61,884 nucleotides of DNA from Bacteroidota bacterium (GTDB lineage Bacteria > Bacteroidota > Bacteroidia > 2-12-FULL-35-15). Shown here piece by piece: positions 55,406 through 61,884 of the stretch. The position numbers and the translations under genes are program-made. The stretch lies in contig CANIFU010000001.1 of NCBI GenBank assembly GCA_947466965.1, positions 1 through 61,884 on the forward strand, written 5' to 3'. The notes under the pieces are model-generated. The model was not told the origin of the DNA. It searched no databases and was given only the letters and a program-made list of their open reading frames with translations. Numbering within the stretch: the first letter of the stretch is position 1; the number at the start of each line of letters is the position of its first letter.

Positions 55406-56320
55406 ATGATACATTCATCGAATGTCAGAAATGAGAAGAAGCTTTTTTCTTGTTTCTTTTTTTTACTTTTCAATTTCTTTTTATTTTCCCCGTTTTTTTC
55501 TGCCGAACTTTCTGCTCAATGCAGACCTGTCGCCTCAGTAAAAAATCAACCGTTCGATCCTTGTGCCAGCAATCGGATTGCCCGCCCCTTTCCAATCTCA
55601 GCTGTATACGTAAGGGAATCTGATATTATGTGGAGTAAACGAACCTGGCGCGTGATCGATCTTCGTGAAAAATTAAATCTTCCAATTTATTACCCTGAAC
55701 AACCTAGCGTTTGTTTAATGAATTTATTTGATGTTTTTAAATGCGCACTTTTAAATGACAATCTTGTTGCGTATTCGAATCCAATCTTTGACGATGAGTT
55801 TACATCACCGATGTCAAAAGATGAAGTAAGGAATTTATTGGTTATATGGGATTCCACAAATCAGACAGAAGACGTAAACAATCCTGGCGATTATTTACAA
55901 ATCCCATTAAAAACTGAAATTACTGGATCATCCATCCGGCAATACTGGATCAAAGAGGATTGGTATTTTGATAAGCAGCGTTCTGTGATGGAAGCCAGAA
56001 TTGTAGGTATCTGTCCGCTTGTAGAAAAGGTTTCAGAAAGTGGGGATGTGCTGGGAATGAAACCATTATTTTGGATCTATTTTCCGGATGCGCGCCCCTT
56101 TTTAGCCCGAGCAGCAGTCTTTAATCGCCATAATGATGCTGAGCGAATGAGTTATGACGAACTATTCGTAAAACGCATGTTTTCCAGTTATGTGTATAAA
56201 GAATCGAATGTATATAACCGGTCAATTAGCGAATACCGAACAGGCTTAGATGTATTGCTGGAATCCGATGGAATTAAAGAGGAGGTTTTTAATTATGAAA
56301 GCGACTTGTGGCATTATTAG
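55406..56320 (+). CDS. gldO: GldN paralogue (GldO-like)
   Basis: 304 residues from the ATG at 55406, which follows an excellent AAGGAGGT ribosome-binding site, unusual in Bacteroidota. It has a signal peptide or hydrophobic segment (LFSCFFFLLFNFFLFSPFF, then LSAQC). The body repeats GldN motifs: DIMWSKRTWRVIDLREKLNL, RQYWIKEDWYFDKQRSV, FWIYFPDARPFLA, KRMFSSYVYKESNVYNRSI. It thus duplicates gldN, as GldO does in Flavobacterium johnsoniae, though the name is by analogy only. It overlaps the DUF2461 stop by 3 nt in convergent orientation. Confidence 0.88.
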   Translation: MIHSSNVRNEKKLFSCFFFLLFNFFLFSPFFSAELSAQCRPVASVKNQPFDPCASNRIARPFPISAVYVRESDIMWSKRTWRVIDLREKLNLPIYYPEQPSVCLMNLFDVFKCALLNDNLVAYSNPIFDDEFTSPMSKDEVRNLLVIWDSTNQTEDVNNPGDYLQIPLKTEITGSSIRQYWIKEDWYFDKQRSVMEARIVGICPLVEKVSESGDVLGMKPLFWIYFPDARPFLARAAVFNRHNDAERMSYDELFVKRMFSSYVYKESNVYNRSISEYRTGLDVLLESDGIKEEVFNYESDLWHY

Positions 56321-56976
56321 TCACAAGCTCTTCTAAGAAAAATATTTAAAGGCTGCATCGCTTTCATTATTTCAACACACAGATCAGGAAATTTTTTTGA
56401 TATCACTTCCGAATCTTTTAAGGACCGAATAGCGATGTAGCTTTTGAATTTAAGCAGTTCAATTTCGGGATGGCTTTTATCATATCCCTTTGGAACTGTT
56501 TTTAATTTATCTTCATCGGATAATGTTCCAAATTGTTTTTTAAAGGCTTTATCTTCAATTATTTTTTTAAACTCTGAGGCATTGTAATCGATTTCCTGAC
56601 GGATTGCGTTTATTTGTGGCGTGGGTGGCTGCCATAATCCTCCGGCAATAAAAGATTCCCCGGGCTGAAGTTGAATGTAATAACCTGCCGAAAATGATTT
56701 CTTTCCTCCAGGTGATATAAGTGCTCCGAAATTATTTTTGTAGGGGGCTTTGTTCTTCGAAAAACGTACATCACGATTGATTCTGAATGTACAATCTTTA
56801 GGTTGTAAATTTCCGATCGAAGAATCAAATTTCGCCATATTTAAAATTAGTTCTTCGACAAATTCTTTAAAATTGTTTTTGGCTACTTCATAAGTTGGCC
56901 GATGCTTGTCAAACCAATCCTTGTTATTATTCTTACTTAGTTTAGAAAGGAACGCTAATGTGGATTTTTCAATCAT
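56317..56976 (-). CDS. DUF2461 family protein
   Basis: 219 residues, no signal peptide, cytoplasmic. Has the DUF2461 (TIGR02453) pattern: LSKNNNKDWFDKHRPTYEVA near the start, TFRINRDVRFSKNKAPYKNN, and FSAGYYIQLQPGESFIAGGL. Biochemical function unknown for the family. It runs convergent to the GldN paralogue, with stops overlapping by 4 nt (56317-56320), and is preceded by an AI-2E family transporter gene on the same strand 14 nt upstream. Confidence 0.9.
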   Translation of the reverse strand: MIEKSTLAFLSKLSKNNNKDWFDKHRPTYEVAKNNFKEFVEELILNMAKFDSSIGNLQPKDCTFRINRDVRFSKNKAPYKNNFGALISPGGKKSFSAGYYIQLQPGESFIAGGLWQPPTPQINAIRQEIDYNASEFKKIIEDKAFKKQFGTLSDEDKLKTVPKGYDKSHPEIELLKFKSYIAIRSLKDSEVISKKFPDLCVEIMKAMQPLNIFLRRACD

Positions 56977-56990
56977 ACTGTTTTACTGTT

Positions 56991-58094
56991 TTAATTTTCT
57001 AATTCTTTAGTGAGTTGTTGAACAATCTTGAAGTTGTATAAAAATTCTTTAGCAACGATTCGAAGTATAGTATATACAGGAACTGCAATTATCATTCCTC
57101 CAATCCCTATTAAAGTTCCGGCTATCAAAATCACTAAAAAGATTTCGAGAGGATGCGCTTTCACAATGTTTGAAATTACTAAAGGTTGAAAAACAATAGA
57201 ATCGATTAATTGGACAACTAAAAAAACAAGCCCAATCTTATAAACCAGTGGAAGCAATTGCGAATAAAAATCCAATTCTAAATTGGAAGTAACTCCTATC
57301 AATATCCCAAATGAAGCAGCAATCAGAGGTCCTACATATGGAATAATGTTCATGATACCGGCAAACACACCAATTAATAAGCAATTTTTAACTCCAAGAA
57401 CACTAAGCGCAATTGTTGTTAATGTTGCCACAAAAAGCATGTCGAGCAATATTCCAATAAAATATTTTGTAAGAAGCTTTTTTGTTTGTTTTAATATATC
57501 TTTTATTGCTTCCAAGTGTTGGGGTGGTGTTAATAGCAATACCATATCATACATTAAGTGTTCGTCCTTCATAAAGAAAAATGCCATAAATAAAACAGAG
57601 AATGTTCCTCCGATTAAACCGGTTGTGAAGTTTACCATCCCTTGAGCATAGTCTGAAACTTCCTGGAATCCAATGATTGTTGAAAGTTTTGAAGCTACAT
57701 ATTTTTCGAACGATTGCCCATCTCCGTATTGAATCTGAAATTTTTGCAAATCGTAATTTAATTTGCTTAGAGGTTCTTTAAATGTTGCAGTGACTTCATT
57801 GGGGTTTATTCGGCTTATTATCCTTGCTTCTTCTACCACTAAAGGGATAAACATAGATACCAGTAGGCTCAAAATCACAACAATAATCGCTAATGCAAGA
57901 AGTGCAGAAACGCCATTCGGCATGCTGAACTTTTTAATTTTAATTGAAGAAAATAATCTGACAAGGGGTTGCCCTATCAATGATATTATTATTGCAATGC
58001 AAACATAAAGTACAATTGTTTTTAAATACCATGCTATCATTAAGGTAAGCAATATGCTCAATGCAATCAGGGAATATTTTAACTTATTTTGCAT
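56991..58094 (-). CDS. AI-2E family transporter
   Basis: A 367-residue inner-membrane protein of the AI-2E/PerM permease family, whose members export autoinducer-2, Na+/Li+ or unknown solutes. It has seven to eight membrane helices: SLIALSILLTLMIAWYLKTI, then ALLALAIIVVILSLLVSMFI, a soluble loop (about 95-150), and helices containing NIIPYVGPLIAASFGILIG and ILIAGTLIGIGGMIIAVP, as in the family. Substrate unknown. Probably co-transcribed with the DUF2461 gene. Confidence 0.88.
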   Translation of the reverse strand: MQNKLKYSLIALSILLTLMIAWYLKTIVLYVCIAIIISLIGQPLVRLFSSIKIKKFSMPNGVSALLALAIIVVILSLLVSMFIPLVVEEARIISRINPNEVTATFKEPLSKLNYDLQKFQIQYGDGQSFEKYVASKLSTIIGFQEVSDYAQGMVNFTTGLIGGTFSVLFMAFFFMKDEHLMYDMVLLLTPPQHLEAIKDILKQTKKLLTKYFIGILLDMLFVATLTTIALSVLGVKNCLLIGVFAGIMNIIPYVGPLIAASFGILIGVTSNLELDFYSQLLPLVYKIGLVFLVVQLIDSIVFQPLVISNIVKAHPLEIFLVILIAGTLIGIGGMIIAVPVYTILRIVAKEFLYNFKIVQQLTKELEN

Positions 58095-58173
58095 GGTTTA
58101 ATTTTAGTGATAAAGGTATTAATATTCACTATCAAAAACCAATCTGTTGTATATTTGTTCAATATTTGAAGTT

Positions 58174-59184
58174 ATGGATTCGTTAACACACATTGTTTTA
58201 GGAGCAGCTATTGGAGAAGCTGTGTTAGGAAAAAAAATCGGAAGGAAAGCAATGCTTTTGGGTGCTCTTGCTGATACGATTCCGGATTTTGATGTTTTTG
58301 CATCTCCTTGCTATACGCAGGCCCAGCAATTGTTGATTCATCGTGGAATAACGCATTCATTCTTTTTTGTACTGGTGATGTCACCTATTTTAGGATGGTT
58401 GTTCAGTAGGTGGTTTAAAAAAATAGAGGTTAGTTGGAAACGTTTGACATGTTTGTTTTTTCTTGGAATGTTTACGCATGTATTGTTAGATTCTCTTACT
58501 GCCTATGGAACAGGTTGGTTTGAACCATTTAGTGATTATAGAGTTTCATTTAACACAATTTTTGTAGCTGACCCATTTTATACCTTACCTTTTTTGACTT
58601 GTATTATAGTTGCATTTATAGCTAAAAATGGTTCTCAAAAACGTATTCAATGGAATAAAGCAGGTTTGTGGATAAGCGGTTTGTATTTAATTTTTACAGT
58701 AATCAATAAGTGGCATGTTCATGATGTTATGAAAACTTCGTTTGATAAAAAGAATGTAATTTCAGATGATTTTATAACAACACCTACTCCTTTAAATAAT
58801 TTCTTATGGATGTCTTATACACACGATAGTTTAGGGACCTGGATAGGATATTATTCTGTTTTCGATAAAACGAATGATGTGGATTATCATAGGGTATTTC
58901 GAAATGATTCCTTATTAAAACCATTTGCTTTAGATGCATCCGTTATACTTTTAAAAAGATTTTCGAAAGGTCACTATACGATTTCACAGGATGACTCTTC
59001 TGTTTATTTTAACGACATACGATTTGGACAGATGGCCGGATGGGATAATTCGGATGCTTCATTCCCTTTTTCATATGCGATGAATAAGAGTGCTGATAAT
59101 TCGATGGCATTGAACAGAGGAAAATTTAAGGTTCCCCTTTCCGGGGTATTCTCCTCTTTGGTAAAAAGAATCAAAGGGAAATAA
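58174..59184 (+). CDS. YdjM-type membrane-bound metal-dependent hydrolase
   Basis: 336 residues from ATG 58174 (an upstream in-frame extension lacks support). The N terminus matches the YdjM/DUF457 family: MDSLTHIVLGAAIGEAVLG, LGALADTIPDFDVF, HRGITHSFFFVLV and LGMFTHVLLDSLTAYG, with His and Asp residues expected to bind metal. Four to five membrane segments lie in the first 190 residues; a soluble C-terminal part follows (about 195-336). Function in vivo unknown, often linked to membrane stress or LexA-regulated genes in other phyla. Confidence 0.85.
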   Translation: MDSLTHIVLGAAIGEAVLGKKIGRKAMLLGALADTIPDFDVFASPCYTQAQQLLIHRGITHSFFFVLVMSPILGWLFSRWFKKIEVSWKRLTCLFFLGMFTHVLLDSLTAYGTGWFEPFSDYRVSFNTIFVADPFYTLPFLTCIIVAFIAKNGSQKRIQWNKAGLWISGLYLIFTVINKWHVHDVMKTSFDKKNVISDDFITTPTPLNNFLWMSYTHDSLGTWIGYYSVFDKTNDVDYHRVFRNDSLLKPFALDASVILLKRFSKGHYTISQDDSSVYFNDIRFGQMAGWDNSDASFPFSYAMNKSADNSMALNRGKFKVPLSGVFSSLVKRIKGK

Positions 59185-59192
59185 AAAATTAT

Positions 59193-59570
59193 TTATTTAG
59201 GATTTGCTTTGTATTTTACAAAAAGATTGATCCAGATGATTCGTGATAATCTGTAAACTATTGGAAGAAGAAGAATTAATAAGATGCTCAATGTTAAAAT
59301 AAATGGAACAGCTTCGATTAAAAAAACAACACAAAGTATTACGTACAATCCAATTCCGAACAAAACAGTAAGTGCATAACTTACATAGGTTGCTCCAAAG
59401 TAATAACCCGGTTCTCTTCTGAAATCTTCTTTGCATACAGGACAGTTGTCATTCAGTCTGCCAAATTTTTGTAAATCGTATGGGTTGCTTGTCTCAAAAA
59501 AATTTCCCTCGTGACATCGCGGGCATTTGTTTTTTAGAACACTATATAAAGCTGATTGGTTATAAGACAT
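59193..59570 (-). CDS. DUF983 family membrane protein
   Basis: 125 residues. Zinc-ribbon-like cysteine pairs (KCPRCHEGN and CPVCKED) precede two membrane helices (about 60-82 and 86-110), the DUF983 arrangement. Function unknown. It is convergent with the YdjM-type gene, with 8 nt between the stops. Confidence 0.88.
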   Translation of the reverse strand: MSYNQSALYSVLKNKCPRCHEGNFFETSNPYDLQKFGRLNDNCPVCKEDFRREPGYYFGATYVSYALTVLFGIGLYVILCVVFLIEAVPFILTLSILLILLLPIVYRLSRIIWINLFVKYKANPK

Positions 59571-59633
59571 GCTATAATATTTATGCTACAAATATACAGG
59601 TAAAACTAGGATTGTAATGGTACTATTTTAAAC

Positions 59634-60509
59634 TTATGTGGTACTTATCTTTTTGCGAAACTGTTCAGGAGTTTGGCCAGTCATTTTTTTAAAGAAACGA
59701 GAAAAATAAGAGTTGTCTTTATAGTTAAGTTTGTTACTAATTTGACTAATCGTTAAATCGGAATAAACTAAAAACCGTTTAGTTTCTAATACAATTCTCT
59801 CGTGTATTAAGTCGTTAACAGATTTATTTAGTAATTGATTAGTTGTTGCGTTTAATTGAGGCAATGAGATATTTAAATGGTCGGCATAATATGCAATGGG
59901 TAAATGTTCTTTAAAATTTTGTTCAATTAGTGATTCTAATTTTGGTATTAACGATGATTGAGAAAATGTTCTTTTGTTTAAAGCATTAAAATACCCATCA
60001 AACTTAAATAGTAATATGTCTAAATAAGAACGAAGTATGTTATTTTGATTCGTTGACTTATTGATACTCTCAAGATGTATCGTTTTAATAATTGGTAATA
60101 TGCTTGACAATTCATTTTTATATAGCACACCTTGTCTGATTTTATTTTCGGGTCTGTAAAAAGGTAAGTCCAGCAAATTATTTGCTTTTAAGTCCATTAA
60201 ATAAAAAGACGGATTGAAAAATAAAATAAATCCATCGGTGTCAGCGCTCAATTTCCACGAATGAATTTCAGATGGCGACATAAAAAATACACTTCCAGGT
60301 TGTATGTTATAATTTTCGGTATCGATGGTATGAATTCCCGTCCCTTTTGTAAAAATCATTAATAAATAAAAATCATGACTATGTGGTTTCGTAAGGAAAG
60401 GGTGTTCTTTTTGATGTTCTTGAAGTGTTTTTATATAAAAATCAGGCTGCGTATATGATGGCAGATTGAAATTTTTAAGATTGTAAACGGGAATCTTCTT
60501 TACAGGCAT
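59634..60509 (-). CDS. AraC family transcriptional regulator
   Basis: 291 residues. An N-terminal cupin sensor domain (about 35-145, with KPHSHDFYLLMIFTKGTG and PGSVFFMSPSEIHSWKL) is followed by an all-helical linker and a C-terminal AraC/XylS double helix-turn-helix (about 190-288, with SISQISNKLNYKDNSYFSRF-like signature and FKKMTGQTPEQFRKK). The inducer is unknown. It is divergent from the ABC-F gene; the 79-nt gap has a perfect palindrome (60528-60560) that may be its operator. Confidence 0.9.
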   Translation of the reverse strand: MPVKKIPVYNLKNFNLPSYTQPDFYIKTLQEHQKEHPFLTKPHSHDFYLLMIFTKGTGIHTIDTENYNIQPGSVFFMSPSEIHSWKLSADTDGFILFFNPSFYLMDLKANNLLDLPFYRPENKIRQGVLYKNELSSILPIIKTIHLESINKSTNQNNILRSYLDILLFKFDGYFNALNKRTFSQSSLIPKLESLIEQNFKEHLPIAYYADHLNISLPQLNATTNQLLNKSVNDLIHERIVLETKRFLVYSDLTISQISNKLNYKDNSYFSRFFKKMTGQTPEQFRKKISTT

Positions 60510-60527
60510 AAAATGCTTTTAATTAGC

Positions 60528-60560
60528 ACTAAAAATAGGCATTAGTTACCTATTTTTAGT
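60528..60560. promoter_or_regulatory. Palindromic operator candidate, 12-9-12
   Basis: ACTAAAAATAGG (60528-60539) and its exact complement CCTATTTTTAGT (60549-60560) around a 9-nt spacer lie between the divergent AraC and ABC-F genes. The right arm runs into the TACCTTTG -7 box of the ABC-F gene, so a bound protein would block or set its promoter. No T run follows, so it is not a terminator. Confidence 0.6.
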
Positions 60561-60567
60561 ACCTTTG
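60560..60567 (+). promoter_or_regulatory. Candidate -7 box of the ABC-F gene
   Basis: TACCTTTG matches TAnnTTTG and ends 21 nt before the ATG at 60589. It overlaps the last base of the palindrome; the -33 position falls within the left arm and spacer, where no TTTG is present. Confidence 0.5.
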
Positions 60568-60588
60568 CACCCTTAAATTTTAAAAATA

Positions 60589-61884
60589 ATGATTTCAGTT
60601 AATGCTGTTACCGTATCGTTTGGCGGGTACGATTTGTTTGATAATGTAAGTTTTTTGGTTAATCCGAAAGATAGAATTGGTCTTGCCGGAAAAAACGGAG
60701 CAGGTAAATCGACGATGTTAAAATTGTTGTCGGGCCTTCAAAGTCCTACAAAAGGGGAGATCTCCAAGCCAAACGATTTTCGAATTGGCTATTTGCCTCA
60801 GGATATGATTCATCAACACGGAAGAACCGTTTTTGAAGAAACAGCAACTGCTTTTGAGGAGATTCAAAAGTTGGAGGCTCGCTTAAACGTGGTTACGCAT
60901 GAATTGGAAACCCGTACCGATTATGAAAGTGATGCATACATGAATTTAATAACCGAATTAACGGATATTAATACACGGATGGATATTATTGGTGCAGGAA
61001 ACAGAGAAGAAGAAATTGAAAAAATATTAAAAGGGCTAGGCTTTGAGCGCACTGATTTCCATCGTCAAACGTCGGAATTTAGCGGTGGATGGCGTATGCG
61101 GATTGAATTAGCAAAAATTCTTTTGCAAAAACCAGACATACTTTTACTCGATGAGCCAACAAACCATTTGGATATAGAATCTATTCAGTGGTTGGAGGAA
61201 ACGATGCAAACATTTTCTGGATCGGTTATGTTGATTAGTCACGATAGGCAGTTTTTGGATAATGTAACAACACGCACAATCGAAATTTCAAATCAGAAAA
61301 TATACGATTACAAAACGAATTATTCCCGCTACCTCGTATTGCGTCAGGAACGTAAAGAACAACAAGAGAATGCCGCAAAAAATCAACAAAAAGTAATCGA
61401 TCAAACGGAAGCGTTAATTGATAAATACCGAGCAAAAGCAAGTAAAGCGGCATTTGCACAATCGTTGATCAAGAAGTTAGATCGAATGGATATCGTTGAA
61501 GTTGATGAAGGAGATACTACTGCAATGGCTTTTCGTTTTCCTCCTCCGGCTCTTTCTGGAAAAATTGTTGTTACTGTTGAAAATGCTGGGAAGGTTTATG
61601 GTAGTAAGCGTATTTTTAAAGATGCTAATTTTATTTTGGCAAAAGGAGAAAAAATTGCTTTGGTAGGAAGAAATGGTGAAGGAAAAAGTACGATGATGAA
61701 AATGATCGCGCAGCAAGTTGATTTTGAAGGGACTGTTCAATTGGGGCACAATGTTATGATGGGATATTTTGCTCAGGATCAGGCGGAGAAGCTAGATCCA
61801 AATAAAACAGTTTTTGAAACCATTGATGAGCTGGCTGTTGGTGATGTTCGAAAACAAGTGCGCACAATGTTGGGCTCTTTTTTA
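60589..61884 (+). CDS. ABC-F family ATPase, truncated by window end
   Basis: The first 432 codons of an ABC-F protein, whose members act on ribosomes (translation factors or antibiotic protection), not in transport. First ATPase domain: Walker A GKNGAGKS (about 34-41), a signature FSGGWRMRIELAK, Walker B LLLDEPTNHLD, and the switch His of LISHDRQF. The arm/linker follows (about 235-320, rich in Lys and Gln). The second ATPase domain begins with Walker A GRNGEGKS (about 361). No membrane domain. The 3' end lies outside the window. Divergent from the AraC regulator, which may control it. Confidence 0.93.
   Translation, partial: MISVNAVTVSFGGYDLFDNVSFLVNPKDRIGLAGKNGAGKSTMLKLLSGLQSPTKGEISKPNDFRIGYLPQDMIHQHGRTVFEETATAFEEIQKLEARLNVVTHELETRTDYESDAYMNLITELTDINTRMDIIGAGNREEEIEKILKGLGFERTDFHRQTSEFSGGWRMRIELAKILLQKPDILLLDEPTNHLDIESIQWLEETMQTFSGSVMLISHDRQFLDNVTTRTIEISNQKIYDYKTNYSRYLVLRQERKEQQENAAKNQQKVIDQTEALIDKYRAKASKAAFAQSLIKKLDRMDIVEVDEGDTTAMAFRFPPPALSGKIVVTVENAGKVYGSKRIFKDANFILAKGEKIALVGRNGEGKSTMMKMIAQQVDFEGTVQLGHNVMMGYFAQDQAEKLDPNKTVFETIDELAVGDVRKQVRTMLGSFL

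Overview
This 61.9 kb, AT-rich window comes from the chromosome of a Bacteroidota species, most likely in or near the Flavobacteriales. The evidence is a complete type IX secretion (T9SS)/gliding core block (porP/sprF-like, gldK, gldL, gldM, gldN and a gldN paralogue), several exported proteins ending in the T9SS type A sorting domain, promoter motifs of the Bacteroidota type (TTTG or TTG, about 19-20 nt, then TAnnTTTG), and the Bacteroidota form of the division and cell wall (dcw) cluster. No rRNA, tRNA, CRISPR array or intact insertion sequence was found.

Layout. 1-13.6 kb is an accessory, surface-protein region: a truncated YceI-like gene, a lipoprotein-type msrB, comM/yifB, gmhA, and four T9SS cargo proteins (one with an Omp28/thioredoxin-like domain, one FG-GAP/ASPIC-UnbV protein, one five-heme cytochrome). 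Inside it lies a decaying segment (6.0-7.0 kb): an intact mntA antitoxin, a hepT toxin with an in-frame stop codon, and a frameshifted remnant. 13.7-19.6 kb is housekeeping: dsbD, tilS, pabB and two small unknown genes. 19.9-36.4 kb is the dcw cluster in one direction: mraZ, rsmH, ftsL-like, ftsI, murE, mraY, murD, an orphan murD C-terminal-domain paralogue, ftsW, murG, murC, ftsQ, ftsA, ftsZ, followed by yqeY. MraZ-type operator repeats precede mraZ. 37-45.2 kb is mainly minus strand: an outer-membrane protein with a small upstream membrane-peptide gene, groL-groS, secG, an unknown gene, lptE, a sigma-54 activator and miaB. 45.4-56.3 kb, plus strand, holds topA, an arginase-fold protein that has lost metal ligands, and the T9SS motor/core genes. 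56.3-61.9 kb holds DUF2461, an AI-2E family transporter, a YdjM-type membrane protein, DUF983, an AraC regulator and a divergently transcribed ABC-F gene that runs off the window.

How the genes work together. The dcw block makes lipid II precursors with meso-diaminopimelate and builds the septum. The gld/porP block secretes the sorting-domain proteins found at the left end. lptE and gmhA serve the outer membrane and LPS. The most unusual item is the stand-alone MurD C-terminal domain between murD and ftsW: it keeps the fold signatures of MurD but has lost residues expected to bind D-glutamate and has no ATPase domain. Other notable points are the degenerate arginase-fold protein, the stop codon in hepT, a perfect 12-9-12 palindrome between the AraC and ABC-F genes, and a small 59-residue membrane protein gene.
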